This document shows, one piece after another, positions 18,890 through 28,893 of a stretch of DNA of 64,000 nt. The notes beneath the pieces are model-generated. The model saw only the letters and a program-made list of their open reading frames with translations. It searched no databases and was not told where the DNA came from. The stretch comes from an uncultured Lactobacillus sp. Lineage in GTDB: Bacteria; Bacillota; Bacilli; Lactobacillales; Lactobacillaceae. A program made the translations under genes and the position numbers. The DNA is taken from contig CANRQR010000002.1 in NCBI GenBank assembly GCA_947641735.1, forward strand, positions 1 to 64,000, written 5' to 3'. Numbering within the stretch: the first letter of the stretch is position 1; every line of letters begins with the position of its first letter.

Positions 18890-19948
18890 TTACTTAAATC
18901 TACCATAATAATCCAACAATTTCTTTGCTAGTTCATTCCTAAAATACTCGAGTAGTCCGATCATCTGCGAGTATGGCATGTTAGTTGGTCCTAGCAGTGC
19001 AATTGTTCCTTTACCATATTTACCAACACTATATTGTGCAGTAAGCAAGCTATAATCTTCTAACAAATCTGATGGTAATTCTGAGCCCAACTTAACTTGA
19101 ACTTTCGAATTAGTACCATCTTTAATTTCATCTTCTGGATTAAAGCCAATCAAACTTGAAATAGCATCGTTTTGATCAATTAACTTATATAATGACTTAA
19201 CTTTCGTTAGATCATCGTTTTCGTAATTACTTAAAAGATTAATTTGACCATCAACATACATTTGTTCACTCGCAGCGTCCTTAATAACGTCTTGGAGCAA
19301 ATCTAAAATTTCAGGTGCCGATCCGCCAGCTACCAAATGATCTGCAATTCTTTTAAGCACCACTTCATTAATTGAACTAAGAGGCTTACCAACTAGGTGG
19401 TCATTGATCAATCTTACCGCTTTTTCAATCTCTTCTCCACTAGTATGATGAGGTAAAGTATAGATTTGATTCTTAACATTACCATCATCAGTAACTAAGA
19501 TAGCCATCACTTGATGACTAGAAAGAGGAACAATCCTAAAACCAGTAACTTTAACAGAATGAGTTTCAGGACCTGCCGCAAAAGCAGTATAGTTAGTTAA
19601 ATCGGACAATATCTTTGCAGCTTCTTGCACGATTTCATTAACTTGCTGAAAAGGTTGGTCTAATTGATAAACAATCTGATTATAAACAGATGCTGGTATC
19701 TTTACTGGATTAATTAAATGATCCAAATAATATCTATAACCAGCACTAGATGGAATCCTTCCACTAGAAGAGTGAGTTTTTTCAATTAAACCTTGCTCTT
19801 CTAAGGCAGCCATCTCGTTTCGAATAGTTGCACTTGAGACCTTGACAGGCAGTTGATTCGTCACGGTCTTAGAACCTACCGGCTCATGCGTCTGAGTAAA
19901 GTCCATAATAATAGTCTTCAAAATAAGTTCTTGCCGTTCAGTCAACAT
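18890..19948 (-). CDS. hrcA: Heat-inducible transcription repressor HrcA
   Basis: 352 aa. N-terminal winged helix ([26 protein letters not shown], then [30 protein letters not shown]), followed by the HrcA dimerisation and GAF-like core. It binds CIRCE elements, two of which lie directly upstream, so it represses its own operon; GroEL normally helps it fold. First gene of hrcA-grpE-dnaK-dnaJ. Confidence 0.96.
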   Translation of the reverse strand: MLTERQELILKTIIMDFTQTHEPVGSKTVTNQLPVKVSSATIRNEMAALEEQGLIEKTHSSSGRIPSSAGYRYYLDHLINPVKIPASVYNQIVYQLDQPFQQVNEIVQEAAKILSDLTNYTAFAAGPETHSVKVTGFRIVPLSSHQVMAILVTDDGNVKNQIYTLPHHTSGEEIEKAVRLINDHLVGKPLSSINEVVLKRIADHLVAGGSAPEILDLLQDVIKDAASEQMYVDGQINLLSNYENDDLTKVKSLYKLIDQNDAISSLIGFNPEDEIKDGTNSKVQVKLGSELPSDLLEDYSLLTAQYSVGKYGKGTIALLGPTNMPYSQMIGLLEYFRNELAKKLLDYYGRFK

Positions 19949-19964
19949 TTTCTCGCCCCCATCA

Positions 19965-19991
19965 TTAGCACTCTTCTTTCCTTTGTGCTAA
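19965..19991. promoter_or_regulatory. CIRCE element 1 (HrcA operator)
   Basis: TTAGCACTC-N9-TTGTGCTAA; the left arm is a perfect consensus, the right arm has two mismatches to GAGTGCTAA. It lies just downstream of the predicted -10 box. Confidence 0.85.
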
Positions 19992-19999
19992 CAATTTAT

Positions 20000-20027
20000 A
20001 TAATACCATATATTAGCAATTGTGCAA
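20000..20027 (-). promoter_or_regulatory. hrcA operon promoter
   Basis: -35 TTGCAC (20027-20022), 16-nt spacer ending TGG, -10 TATTAT (20005-20000). The -35 box lies inside CIRCE 2 and the -10 is next to CIRCE 1. Confidence 0.65.
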
Positions 20028-20039
20028 GCAGAGTGCTAA
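20013..20039. promoter_or_regulatory. CIRCE element 2 (HrcA operator)
   Basis: TTAGCAATT-N9-GAGTGCTAA; here the right arm is perfect and the left arm carries the mismatches, the reverse of CIRCE 1. Confidence 0.85.
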
Positions 20040-20055
20040 ATCAATTTAATTTTTC

Positions 20056-20083
20056 ACAAAAAAAGCAAGTACTGAGTACTTGC
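20056..20083 (-). terminator. Terminator after the GyrI-like pseudogene
   Basis: Perfect arms GCAAGTACT and AGTACTTGC around a single G, followed by T7 on the minus strand. Confidence 0.75.
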
Positions 20084-20089
20084 GTAAGT

Positions 20090-20309
20090 TTATTTAATTG
20101 GTAGTCTAATTACAGTCTTTAATCTCTCCACTCTAGTTCCTCGCGGATCACCTAAATATATTTCATGATGATAGCGTGGATTTTTTATATCAATTGGATC
20201 ACCACTTCCTGAAACTGCGAGATAGTTCATTTCAGGAACAGTTATTAATTCAGGTTTCTTTTTTTAGAAAATATAAATCTTTATATTCTTTTTTATAATC
20301 AAATACCAA
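20090..20309 (-). pseudogene. Remnant of a GyrI-like small-molecule-binding protein
   Basis: Minus-strand translation gives an N-terminal piece (FDYKKEYKDLYF, then after a one-base frameshift PELITVPEMNYLAVSGSGDP) joined directly to a C-terminal piece (NPRYHHEIYLGDPRGT then KLKTVIRLPIK). These are the two ends of the roughly 200-aa GyrI-like/effector-binding family, so about 130 internal residues are deleted. A GGGGAG site precedes a TTG start at 20309. Dead gene between the heat-shock operon and an ABC-F gene. Confidence 0.7.
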
Positions 20310-20330
20310 TTTTTTCTCCCCTTTAATTAT

Positions 20331-21839
20331 TTAGCTTCTCCACCCCCCTAATTTTATTCGTTTATCTGTAATCTGACTAATAAAATACTTATCATGTTCA
20401 ATTAAGAGCATTGCCGGTTGTTCTTTTCTTAACATGTTAATTAACTGATCCTGATTAAATACGTCTAAATAATTAGCTGGCTCATCCCATAAATATATAT
20501 CTGCTTCTTCTACCAATGATTTGGCAATCGCCACCCTTTTTTGCTGTCCCATACTCATTTCTTCAATTTTTGTGGCAAAGCTTTCTCTCGGAAAACCCAT
20601 TTTTCTAAGAATATTTAATAGACTTTCATAAGATATTTTTTCTTTTTCTGCAAACTGAGATAAAGTACCAGAATATTCAATAAAATTTTGTGGTAAATAT
20701 GATATCTTTAAGCCATTAACAATATCAAGCTTTCCTTGAGAAATCGCATTTTTATCTGGTTTTAAAATATTTTTCAAAAATGTAGACTTTCCAGATCCAT
20801 TTTTTCCTTCTAGCGCTACGATCCCATGATTTTTAATCGTTAAATTTAAATCTTCAAACAGTTTCTTATTCTCAACTGTAAGATCTAAATGCTGCGCCTC
20901 TAATAGAATTCCATGATAGTTGGGATGAAAGTTCATTTCTAATTCAGGAATAGACTCAATATTTGTCATTAAACCTTTTTTATCTTGAATGCTTTTATCC
21001 ATTCTTCTTTCAAAATTCTTCGATCTTTTCATTATTTTAGCCGCTTTATGACTAAAGAAACCTTTATTAATGAATGCATGGATTTCATTTTTATGAGCGC
21101 TGGCTTTTTTATTATTTTCTGATTGAAGAGAATATCCTTTTACTCGCTTTCTACTTTCGTTCAAACTTCTAATTTGACCTTGAAGTTTTTCATTCTTATC
21201 TTGATTAAATTTATCTCGCTTTGTCTTTGTATCTTCATAACTGGCAAAATTGCCCTGATACAAATGAATTTCGGTATTTTCAATGGCTAAGATATGATTT
21301 GTTACTTGATTTAAGAAAGCACGATCGTGGCTCACCACAATGTAGCCATTAGAATGTTGTTGTAAATAAGCTATAACCTGTATTCTGGAATCTTCATCTA
21401 AATGATTAGTTGGCTCATCGATTAAAGGAAAACCATTTTTATTAATGAAGGATAGGGCCAACAAAATCTTAGTCTGTTCCCCACCACTTAAAGAATTAAA
21501 AGGCCGCCAAATAAGTTCAGGATCAACTTTCATTAAATTTAATTCACGTTCAAGCTCCCACTGTTCAAATGAAACCTGTTCTTGCAGTGCATATAAAGTT
21601 AATTGTTTTTTATCATTAACAGTAAGCGGAAAATAGTTAAATTCAAGTTTAGCTTGTATCTTTCCTGTTCCCCTTAAATTACCTCGTAAAAGATTCAAGA
21701 AGGTTGTCTTTCCCCTTCCGTTTCTTCCTACTAAACCTAATTTCCAACTACTATCCAAGTCTAAATTTAAATTATTAAATATATTATCTGAGCTATCTGG
21801 ATATCTAAAAGAAAGATTTGAAATATTAATATTACTCAT
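20331..21839 (-). CDS. ABC-F protein, Lsa/Vga-like antibiotic resistance type
   Basis: 502-aa soluble protein with two ATPase domains and no membrane segments. Motifs: Walker A GLVGRNGRGKTTFL and ALEGKNGSGKSTFL; signatures LSGGEQ and the unusual MSMGQQKR; Walker B LIDEPTNHLDE and LWDEPANYLD. A basic linker (KRDKFNQDKNEKLQ... to about residue 280) corresponds to the ribosome-reaching arm. MSMGQ and the sequence style match Lsa/Vga/Sal-type ribosomal-protection factors against lincosamides, pleuromutilins and streptogramin A; drug range is not predictable here. ATG 21839 has GAGGTGA upstream. A leader with a terminator precedes it. Confidence 0.82.
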   Translation of the reverse strand: MSNINISNLSFRYPDSSDNIFNNLNLDLDSSWKLGLVGRNGRGKTTFLNLLRGNLRGTGKIQAKLEFNYFPLTVNDKKQLTLYALQEQVSFEQWELERELNLMKVDPELIWRPFNSLSGGEQTKILLALSFINKNGFPLIDEPTNHLDEDSRIQVIAYLQQHSNGYIVVSHDRAFLNQVTNHILAIENTEIHLYQGNFASYEDTKTKRDKFNQDKNEKLQGQIRSLNESRKRVKGYSLQSENNKKASAHKNEIHAFINKGFFSHKAAKIMKRSKNFERRMDKSIQDKKGLMTNIESIPELEMNFHPNYHGILLEAQHLDLTVENKKLFEDLNLTIKNHGIVALEGKNGSGKSTFLKNILKPDKNAISQGKLDIVNGLKISYLPQNFIEYSGTLSQFAEKEKISYESLLNILRKMGFPRESFATKIEEMSMGQQKRVAIAKSLVEEADIYLWDEPANYLDVFNQDQLINMLRKEQPAMLLIEHDKYFISQITDKRIKLGGWRS

Positions 21840-21853
21840 ATTAATCACCTCAC

Positions 21854-21884
21854 GAAAAAAGCCTACACTTTTGACAAGTGTAGA
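21854..21884 (-). terminator. Attenuator hairpin in the ABC-F leader
   Basis: Arms CTACACTT and AAGTGTAG with a 5-nt loop, then GCTTTTTT on the minus strand, ending about 4 nt before the GAGGTGA ribosome-binding site of the ABC-F gene. A terminator in this place can only regulate that gene, as in leaders of other ABC-F resistance genes. Confidence 0.7.
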
Positions 21885-22010
21885 CTTTCTCCTAGTTAAG
21901 CAAAAAAGAAGATTCCCATCTACGTTCAATCTTGTTAAAATTGCACAGTTGTCCTTATAAAAAAAATAATTATTAAAACTCAACTATGCTATTTTGCAAG
22001 ATTAAAAACG

Positions 22011-22028
22011 CAACGGCGTAACCTTCTT
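22011..22028 (-). promoter_or_regulatory. Candidate three-codon leader peptide in the ABC-F leader
   Basis: AAGAAGG (22028-22022), 8 nt, then TTG CGT TTT TAA (22013-22002), which would encode Met-Arg-Phe. Speculative; an upstream peptide would allow ribosome stalling by a drug to control the attenuator. Confidence 0.3.
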
Positions 22029-22057
22029 TCAAATATTAAATTTCAATTGATAAAACT

Positions 22058-22066
22058 ATTTTACCA
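22058..22066 (-). promoter_or_regulatory. Extended -10 promoter of the ABC-F transcript
   Basis: TGGTAAAAT on the minus strand, giving a leader of about 215 nt before the ABC-F start. The -35 region is weak. Confidence 0.45.
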
Positions 22067-22094
22067 CATTTTAAATAAATAGATAGCTCATATT

Positions 22095-23033
22095 TTATTT
22101 TTCTAATTCATAAAAATATTGCTTAATATTTCGCTTATCCTGATCTAATTGACGAGATAAATCCTCTATCCCAGAAAATTTTTCATTCTTGCGCATAAAC
22201 TTATACCAAGCTAAAGTTAATTGCTTACCATATGCTTCCTCATCAAAATCAAAAATATTAGTCTCAATAGTTAATCCATGATTCGTTTTAAAGGTTTCAT
22301 TATAACCAACGCTAGTCATCGCATCATGCCACTTTCCATTTATTTTAGCTCGCGTTGCATATACACCTTCAGCTGGTAGAACCTTTGACCCTTCAATTTC
22401 AAGATTTGCAGTTGGAAAACCGATTTTATGACCTCTTCTAAATCCATGCACAATAATTCCGGAAGTTTCATATGGCTGCCCTAACAAAGCGGCTGCCAAT
22501 TCCACGTTTCCACGTTGAATAACCTTTCTAATAAAAGTTGACCCAACTTTTATCTTATCTATTGCTTGTTTTGGCTCCACTACAATTTTAAATCTATCTT
22601 TAGCAAACTTAGGAAAATTTTCTACATTAGCAATATCTTTTGGGCCATAAGTATAATCAAAACCCACTACTACTGTATCAGCTTTGAGTTTCATTACCAC
22701 CTGATCAACAAAATCTTGAGGTGAAAGCTGGCTAAATTCTTTAGTAAATTTAATAATGACTAAATAATCTACTCCCAACTTCTCCATTTTATGCTCCTTT
22801 TCTCGCTCAGTTTCTAAATAGACAAACTTATGATCATTTTTATATATTTCTTTAGGATGTTTATCAAAAGTCATTACCATTAATGGTAAATCTTTCTTTT
22901 TTGCTATTAACTTAGCATCTTTAATTAATTTTTGATGTCCAATATGCACCCCATCAAAAAAACCTAAAGTTAAAACTACCTTTTCATTCGTAATAGGTGC
23001 TGTAATAGGATAATCCAAGGTTATTATTTTCAT
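22095..23033 (-). CDS. ribF: Bifunctional riboflavin kinase/FAD synthetase
   Basis: 312 aa. The N-terminal adenylyltransferase domain has LGFFDGVHIGHQKLI and an STFIRK motif (GSTFIRKVIQRG); the C-terminal kinase domain has HGFRRGHKIGFPTANLE and the DFDEEAYGKQLTL segment. Makes FMN and FAD from riboflavin. It follows truB by 12 bp, the normal Firmicutes pairing. Confidence 0.95.
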   Translation of the reverse strand: MKIITLDYPITAPITNEKVVLTLGFFDGVHIGHQKLIKDAKLIAKKKDLPLMVMTFDKHPKEIYKNDHKFVYLETEREKEHKMEKLGVDYLVIIKFTKEFSQLSPQDFVDQVVMKLKADTVVVGFDYTYGPKDIANVENFPKFAKDRFKIVVEPKQAIDKIKVGSTFIRKVIQRGNVELAAALLGQPYETSGIIVHGFRRGHKIGFPTANLEIEGSKVLPAEGVYATRAKINGKWHDAMTSVGYNETFKTNHGLTIETNIFDFDEEAYGKQLTLAWYKFMRKNEKFSGIEDLSRQLDQDKRNIKQYFYELEK

Positions 23034-23045
23034 ATTCTACTCTCG

Positions 23046-23939
23046 CTATTCATTTTTTAAAAGCATCATCTCAGGACGATAAATTTTCCCTTTCCGTTGA
23101 TAAATAGCTTTTATACATCCATTATAAACCAACGCGACCTTGGCATAATTAGTATTTAAATCAATACTAGCTCCATTTGAAACACGTTTAAATTGATCTG
23201 GTGAAAGCTTTATTTTAGGTAAGTCGACAAAAAAGCTATCAATCGGTTGTAGCCACTTTTCTGGAGTATCTATTTCTGCCTCAATTGTTTCTAAATCTAC
23301 AGCCTGGCTAATATCAAAACCGGAGCTACTAGTTCGGGTAAGGCTAGTCATTACGGCTGGCACACCCAACTTTTCTCCCAAATCATTAACTAAAGATCTC
23401 ACATAAGTACCTTTTGAACACCGAATTGCAAAGTTAAAACTTTCTGTTTTTTCTAGTGGGTCATATTCTGGATCTTGAGTTAATTCATAACTATAAACAT
23501 TTACTTTTCTTTTCGGTCGTTCAACTGGAATATGTTCTCTTGCATATTCATAGAGTCTCTTTCCATTAACTCTTACTGCTGAATAAATTGGTGGTACCTG
23601 CTCAAGTTTTCCTGTTAATTCTTTCATACCAACAATAATTTCATTACTAGTAAAAGGTGTAACTATTTTCTCTTCTGCAGTTGTTTTCCCATCCAAATCA
23701 TAACTATCAGTTGCTCGGCCAAACATTCCGCTACCAATATATGACTTCGGCTTTTCATGCATTAATTCAATTAATTTTGTCGCCTGTCCAACGGCAATAG
23801 GCAATACACCATTTACTTCAGGATCAAGAGTACCAGCGTGACCAATTTTTCTAATATGTAAAATTTTTCTCAACTTATAGACACAATCACTACTTGTTAC
23901 TCCACGTGGTTTATTTACAACTACAATTCCATTTAACAT
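23046..23939 (-). CDS. truB: tRNA pseudouridine(55) synthase
   Basis: 297 aa. Motifs GIVVVNKPRGVTSSD, the catalytic-Asp loop KIGHAGTLDPEVNGVLPIAVG, YSAVRVNGKRLYEYAR, and CSKGTYVRSLVNDLGE. Isomerises U55 in the T-loop of tRNAs. Separated from rbfA by a terminator hairpin, co-transcribed with ribF. Confidence 0.96.
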   Translation of the reverse strand: MLNGIVVVNKPRGVTSSDCVYKLRKILHIRKIGHAGTLDPEVNGVLPIAVGQATKLIELMHEKPKSYIGSGMFGRATDSYDLDGKTTAEEKIVTPFTSNEIIVGMKELTGKLEQVPPIYSAVRVNGKRLYEYAREHIPVERPKRKVNVYSYELTQDPEYDPLEKTESFNFAIRCSKGTYVRSLVNDLGEKLGVPAVMTSLTRTSSSGFDISQAVDLETIEAEIDTPEKWLQPIDSFFVDLPKIKLSPDQFKRVSNGASIDLNTNYAKVALVYNGCIKAIYQRKGKIYRPEMMLLKNE

Positions 23940-23950
23940 ATCATTATCTC

Positions 23951-23978
23951 CAAAATAAAAGACGCCTTACGGCGTCCT
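23951..23978. terminator. Terminator between rbfA and truB
   Basis: Stem GACGCC/GGCGTC with TTAC/GTAA loop and T-rich flanks on both sides. Confidence 0.7.
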
Positions 23979-23980
23979 TT

Positions 23981-24352
23981 TTATTTATTCTTATTTTCAC
24001 GTTCTTGATCTTGCTTTTTAACTTGGTTGATTAAACTGTCAATTTTAGAACCATAAGCAACAGAAGTATCACGTTTAAAAATCAGTTCAGGAACTTTATA
24101 GACTGTTAGAGTTTGACCAAGCAAGTGACGCATCATTCCTTTTGCTTTATCAAGTCCTTCAGCTACCTCCTTTTCCTTTGCTGAATCATCTGTCAACAAG
24201 CTGTAATAAATAGTTGCATATGACAAATCATTTGTACATTCTACAGCTGTAATAGTAACATCACTCAAACGTGGATCACGAATATCCTTACGTAAAATTT
24301 TAGTTAACTCACGTAAAATTTCGCCTTCTACACGACCAATTCTATGTTTCAT
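23981..24352 (-). CDS. rbfA: Ribosome-binding factor A
   Basis: 123 aa KH-like protein for 16S rRNA 5'-end maturation and cold adaptation. Family features: RIGRVEGEILRELTKILRK and IRDPRLSDVTITAVECTNDLSYATIYYS, then VPELIFKRDTSVAYGSKIDSLI. Last gene of the rimP-nusA-ylxR-ylxQ-infB-rbfA operon. Confidence 0.95.
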   Translation of the reverse strand: MKHRIGRVEGEILRELTKILRKDIRDPRLSDVTITAVECTNDLSYATIYYSLLTDDSAKEKEVAEGLDKAKGMMRHLLGQTLTVYKVPELIFKRDTSVAYGSKIDSLINQVKKQDQERENKNK

Positions 24353-24382
24353 AATTAAGCTCCTTTTTGTGAAAAAAGATGC

Positions 24383-27028
24383 CTATTTAACAGGTACCTC
24401 TTGCATTTCGTAAGCTTCAAGTTGATCGTCAACCTTAATATCGTTGAAGTTTTCAATTGTGATACCACAATCAAATCCTTGCTTAACTTCCTTGACATCA
24501 TCCTTGAAACGCTTAAGAGATGCAACTTTTCCATCATATTTAACAATGCCGTCACGAATAACTCTAATACCGGAGTCTCTAGTAACATATCCATTATCTA
24601 CAAAGGCACCAGCAATTGTACCAATCTTAGATACTTTCCAAGTTTCACGAACAGTTAAGTTTCCAGTAACCTTTTCTTCGTATGTAGGCTCAAGCATACC
24701 CTTCATAGCAGCTTCAACATCATCCATAACTTTATAAATAATATTATAGAGACGGATATCTACACCTTCAGTATCAGCTTGACTCTTGGCAGTATTAGTC
24801 GGTCTAACGTTAAATCCAACAATAAATGCATTTGATGCGCCAGCTAAAGTAACATCAGATTCATTGATGGCACCAACACCAGAGTGAATGATATTAACTC
24901 GTACACCTTCAACTTCAATCTTTTCAAGAGATTGTTGTAATGCTTCTGCTGAACCTTGAACATCAGCCTTAAGAACAATGTCAACTTCCTTCATGTTCTC
25001 TTTCTTCATTGTATCAAACAAGTTGTCCAAAGTAACATGTTGTACATTTTCACGTTGTTTCTCTAGAGCGTTCTTTGCACGTTGCTCACCAACACTTCTA
25101 GCAGTCTTTTCATCTTCAAAGACAACTAACTTGTCAGCTGCTTCAGGCACATCGTTCAAACCAGTAATTTCAACTGGTGTAGATGGTGTAGCTTTTTTAA
25201 CGCGACGTCCCTTATCGTTAGTCATAACACGTACGCGTCCAAAAGTATCACCTACAACAATTGGATCTCCAACTTTCAGGGTACCTTGTTGAACCAAAAT
25301 ATCGGCTACTGAACCGCGTCCTTTATCAAGACGAGCTTCAATTACAGTACCAATAGCTTTTTGATCAGGATCTGCCTTAAGCTCCATAACATCAGCTTGA
25401 AGTAGAATCATTTGTAAGAGTTCTTCAACATTCTTACCAGTCTTAGCGGAAATCTTAACAAAGATTGTGTCTCCACCCCAATCTTCAGGAACTAAACCAT
25501 ATTTCATAAGTTGTTCCATTACATGATCAGGGTTTGCACCTGGTTTATCAATCTTATTGACAGCAACAATAATTGGTACTCCAGCACTTTTAGCATGGTC
25601 AATAGCTTCAATAGTTTGTGGCATTACACCATCATCTGCTGCAACTACCAAGATAACAATATCAGTAATTTCAGCACCACGAGCACGCATGTTAGAAAAA
25701 GCAGCATGTCCTGGAGTATCTAAGAATGTAATTAAACGATCATCAATTCTTACTTGATAAGCACCAATTTCTTGAGTAATACCACCAGCTTCATGTTCAG
25801 ATACGTTAGTATGACGTAATCTGTCAAGCAAAGTAGTCTTACCATGGTCAACGTGTCCCATAATTGTAACAACTGGTGGGCGTTTTTCTTGATGCTTAGA
25901 AGCCTTAGATTCTTCCATTTCCTTAGTGTATAAAGTATCAATATCAGAAATATCTTCATGCACTTTTTCTTTAGCTTCAATACCATATTCAGCTGCTAAG
26001 AGTTCAATAGTATCTTTATCTAAAGATTGGTTTTGGTTTGTCATGACACCAAGCATAAATAGTTTTTTAACGATTTCTGCAGGTTCTCTATGGAGAAGTT
26101 TTCCTAAATCTTGAGCATTCATGCCTTCTTCATAAACTAATGTTTCTGGCAATGGACGTTCCTTTCTTTGGGTTGGTTGCTTCTTTACTTCTTTACTTTG
26201 ATTGATGCGTTTATTCTTTTTATTTCTACGACGACGTGCCTTATCAGAATGTTCGCTTCTTTCGCGTTCATAATCCCGCACTTCACGCTTTTTACGAGTA
26301 AAGTCTTTCTTACGAGTTGGTTTTGCTTCTTCCTTTTGAGGAGCAGGTACAACTGGAGCAATCGGTTCTACTTTCTTTACAGTAGGTCTTTTAGCCTTGT
26401 TTCTTGCCGGCGATGGTTTGATAATCTTAGGACCAACTGGTTTTTGTGAAGCTTGTACACGGGCTTTAACAGCTGCAGCTCCTTCGAGTTTTTCTTCTTT
26501 TGGCTTACGAGTATTTTCCACTTTTTTAACCTTTGATCTTTGAGGATTTTGTTCTTGATGCCACTTACGGCGGGAAGCTTCAGTCTGAGCATTTAATTCA
26601 CTTGCTTCAGCCCTTTGCTTCTTTTTGAACTTGCTTAACAAGTCACGTGCTGCTGGCTTAGATGAATTTTGTTTTCTATCTTCACCAGCATGATGATCGT
26701 TTTGTTGTTTCTTAAATTTATTGTTTCTGCGTTTATTATTTCCATGATGATTTTCATGGTCATTTTTATTATCACGGCGACGAATTGCACCAACAGAAAC
26801 TTTTATTTTTGTCTTTTCATTACGATTGGGCTTTTTAGAATCCTTTTCAGTAGATGGCTTAGTCTCATTAGCAGACTTAAAACTATCTACTAACTTAGAA
26901 ACTTGCTTATCATCTAGGGAGGACATGTGGCTCTTTACATCAAAACCCAAATCTTGTGCCTTTTTTACAACAATTTTGTTTTCAATGCCTAATTCTTTCG
27001 CTACTTCATAAATACGCTTTTTAGCCAT
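24383..27028 (-). CDS. infB: Translation initiation factor IF-2
   Basis: 881 aa. IF2_N domain at the start ([16 protein letters not shown]), a long Lys/Arg/Glu-rich linker (about 60-290), a second IF2_N ([14 protein letters not shown]), then the GTPase: [40 protein letters not shown], and domains II-IV. It places formyl-Met-tRNA on the 30S subunit. ATG at 27028 preferred over a TTG one codon upstream, because GGAG lies 9 nt before it. Confidence 0.97.
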   Translation of the reverse strand: MAKKRIYEVAKELGIENKIVVKKAQDLGFDVKSHMSSLDDKQVSKLVDSFKSANETKPSTEKDSKKPNRNEKTKIKVSVGAIRRRDNKNDHENHHGNNKRRNNKFKKQQNDHHAGEDRKQNSSKPAARDLLSKFKKKQRAEASELNAQTEASRRKWHQEQNPQRSKVKKVENTRKPKEEKLEGAAAVKARVQASQKPVGPKIIKPSPARNKAKRPTVKKVEPIAPVVPAPQKEEAKPTRKKDFTRKKREVRDYERERSEHSDKARRRRNKKNKRINQSKEVKKQPTQRKERPLPETLVYEEGMNAQDLGKLLHREPAEIVKKLFMLGVMTNQNQSLDKDTIELLAAEYGIEAKEKVHEDISDIDTLYTKEMEESKASKHQEKRPPVVTIMGHVDHGKTTLLDRLRHTNVSEHEAGGITQEIGAYQVRIDDRLITFLDTPGHAAFSNMRARGAEITDIVILVVAADDGVMPQTIEAIDHAKSAGVPIIVAVNKIDKPGANPDHVMEQLMKYGLVPEDWGGDTIFVKISAKTGKNVEELLQMILLQADVMELKADPDQKAIGTVIEARLDKGRGSVADILVQQGTLKVGDPIVVGDTFGRVRVMTNDKGRRVKKATPSTPVEITGLNDVPEAADKLVVFEDEKTARSVGEQRAKNALEKQRENVQHVTLDNLFDTMKKENMKEVDIVLKADVQGSAEALQQSLEKIEVEGVRVNIIHSGVGAINESDVTLAGASNAFIVGFNVRPTNTAKSQADTEGVDIRLYNIIYKVMDDVEAAMKGMLEPTYEEKVTGNLTVRETWKVSKIGTIAGAFVDNGYVTRDSGIRVIRDGIVKYDGKVASLKRFKDDVKEVKQGFDCGITIENFNDIKVDDQLEAYEMQEVPVK

Positions 27029-27032
27029 CAAA

Positions 27033-27344
27033 TCACACTCCTTCGTTTAAGTTCTTTTTTATTGCTTTACTGAATCCAGAATCTGTCACAGCAACTAATT
27101 TTCTCTCTTTTCCAAGAGCTTGCGTTATTTCTTGACTAGAAAAAATTTCAATAGTTTCTATTTTCTTTTTTCTAAGAAGAAATGCAAGTTTATCTTTAGT
27201 ATTCTGACTAACATCGCTACCGATAAAAATCAGCTTTACTTGATTTTTATTCAAAGCTAATTTAACTGCATCAAAACCAGTTGCCAACTTTCCGGCTCTT
27301 TGAGCCAATCCAAGTAAATTTAAAGTTTTTTGTTTGTTTTGCAA
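27033..27344 (-). CDS. ylxQ: L7Ae-family RNA-binding protein YlxQ
   Basis: 103 aa L7Ae/L30e/Gadd45 fold: [36 protein letters not shown], and the C-terminal [10 protein letters not shown]. These proteins bind kink-turn RNAs; the cellular target is unclear. Start TTG at 27344, three bases after the YlxR stop, in the infB operon. Confidence 0.88.
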   Translation of the reverse strand: MQNKQKTLNLLGLAQRAGKLATGFDAVKLALNKNQVKLIFIGSDVSQNTKDKLAFLLRKKKIETIEIFSSQEITQALGKERKLVAVTDSGFSKAIKKNLNEGV

Positions 27345-27346
27345 AA

Positions 27347-27643
27347 CTATTTATCACCAAACAATTCTTTTCTTGCTTTTTGATGATCAACATATGCATA
27401 AAGATCATCATAGAAATCAGCTGAAACTTTAATACCTAAACTCTTTTCTAAAACTTGATTTTTTTGCGCTTGAGCAATTTTATCAGGCTCTAAAGATACA
27501 TAAGCTCCCCGACCAGACTTCTTGCCTGTAGGATCAACTGAAATATTTTTATCCTTATCAACTACAACACGCACCAATTCCTTTTTCGGCTGCATAGTAT
27601 TAGTTAATAAATCTTTACGCATTGGAATTTTCCTTTTTTTCAA
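27347..27643 (-). CDS. ylxR: YlxR family protein (DUF448)
   Basis: 98 aa; KKRKIPMRKDLLTNTMQPKKELVRVV and GRGAYVS are the DUF448 signature. Homologues bind RNA and influence RNase P or act as a nucleoid-associated regulator. The TTG start at 27643 has AGGTGA upstream and gives the family N-terminus MKxRKIPMR. Confidence 0.9.
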   Translation of the reverse strand: MKKRKIPMRKDLLTNTMQPKKELVRVVVDKDKNISVDPTGKKSGRGAYVSLEPDKIAQAQKNQVLEKSLGIKVSADFYDDLYAYVDHQKARKELFGDK

Positions 27644-27653
27644 AGAAGGTCAC

Positions 27654-28874
27654 CTATTCCTCATCTTTATCTGCATCATCATCTAGTGCTGAATCAACAT
27701 CTTCTCCATTTGGGAAATTTTGACTTGGATCATCTTCAATTTGTTCAGCAATAGATTCTGGCGTTTCTTCGTTTGACGCTTCACTAGAAGTATCATCTTG
27801 ACTAGATTCAGTTTCGTCATTATCAGACTCAACAAATTCAACTTGAGACTCAGGCTTAATGTCAATCTTATAACCAGTTAAACGAGCTGCAAGTCGAACA
27901 TTTTGACCACGTTTTCCAATAGCTAGAGATAATTGATAATTAGGAACAATTACCAAAGCATTTTTGTCATCTTCATCTCCGCTAAATTGAACAGCAATTA
28001 CTTCTGCTGGGTTTAAAGCATTAGCAATGAAATCGGATGGATTTTCTTCATATTTTACAACATCAATGTTTTCTCCACCCAATTCATTAACAATATTTTG
28101 AACACGAGAACCTTTAGGGCCAACTAAAGTACCAACTGGGTCAATATCAGGATCATTGCTCTTAACAGCAATCTTAGTCCTATCACCTGCTTCACGAGCA
28201 ATTGAAACAATTTCAACAGTTCCATCATAAACTTCAGGTACTTCTTGTTCAAAAAGACGTTTTACTAAATCAGGTGCAGTTCTTGAAACAGTAATTTGTG
28301 CACCCTTTGAATCAGAACCAACTCTAGTTACTAATACACGCACTTTGTCTTGAGGATTATAATTTTCACCTGGTAATTGATCATTGTGAGGCATTACAGC
28401 TTCAACATTACCAATTTTTACGTAAACAAAGCGATTGTCTCTTCTTTCAACTGTACCCGTTACGATTTCATCCTTATATTGAGAATATTCACTAATAATG
28501 TGTTCTCTTTCAGCTTCGCGTAAACGCTGCATAATAACTTGCTTAGCAGTTTGTGCAGCCAAGCGTCCAAAGTCCTTTGGAGTTACTTCGAAACGAATTT
28601 CGTCGCCAACTTCATAAGCACGATTGATTTCAAGAGCATCTTTAAGACTTACTTCAAGACGACTATCTTGAACTTCATCAACAACTGTCTTAATTGCATT
28701 AACTTTGAAATTGCCTTTTTTTTCATCAAAAACAACTTCTACATTTTGAGCTTGATTATAATTCTTTTTATATGCAGCTACTAAAGCAGCCTTAATTGCA
28801 TCAACAATGACTTCTTGCTTAATGCCTTTTTCTTTTTCTAAGGTTGCAAAGGCTTCGACCATTTCTTTAGACAT
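27654..28874 (-). CDS. nusA: Transcription termination/antitermination factor NusA
   Basis: 406 aa from MSKEMVEAFATLEKEKG. N-terminal RNA-polymerase-binding domain, S1 domain (EIVTGTVERRDNRFVYVKIG), and two KH domains (GPKGSRVQNIVNELGGENIDVV, then SLAIGKRGQNVRLAARLTGYKIDI). The C-terminal tail (about 370 on) is strongly acidic (Asp/Glu/Ser), instead of the acidic repeat domains of enterobacteria. The start at 28874 is set by AAAGGATG and overlaps nothing; the longer frame runs into rimP. Confidence 0.95.
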   Translation of the reverse strand: MSKEMVEAFATLEKEKGIKQEVIVDAIKAALVAAYKKNYNQAQNVEVVFDEKKGNFKVNAIKTVVDEVQDSRLEVSLKDALEINRAYEVGDEIRFEVTPKDFGRLAAQTAKQVIMQRLREAEREHIISEYSQYKDEIVTGTVERRDNRFVYVKIGNVEAVMPHNDQLPGENYNPQDKVRVLVTRVGSDSKGAQITVSRTAPDLVKRLFEQEVPEVYDGTVEIVSIAREAGDRTKIAVKSNDPDIDPVGTLVGPKGSRVQNIVNELGGENIDVVKYEENPSDFIANALNPAEVIAVQFSGDEDDKNALVIVPNYQLSLAIGKRGQNVRLAARLTGYKIDIKPESQVEFVESDNDETESSQDDTSSEASNEETPESIAEQIEDDPSQNFPNGEDVDSALDDDADKDEE

Positions 28875-28893
28875 AAGTTTTTGATCATCCTTT

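Noticed and set aside
21840..21983. In-frame 48-residue N-terminal extension of the ABC-F protein
   Set aside because: It would be read through the terminator hairpin, has no ribosome-binding site, and the ATG at 21839 has GAGGTGA.
26168..26449. Plus-strand ORF of 93 aa inside infB, and similar opposite-strand ORFs throughout
   Set aside because: They mirror strongly coding minus-strand genes and have no ribosome-binding sites or recognisable domains.
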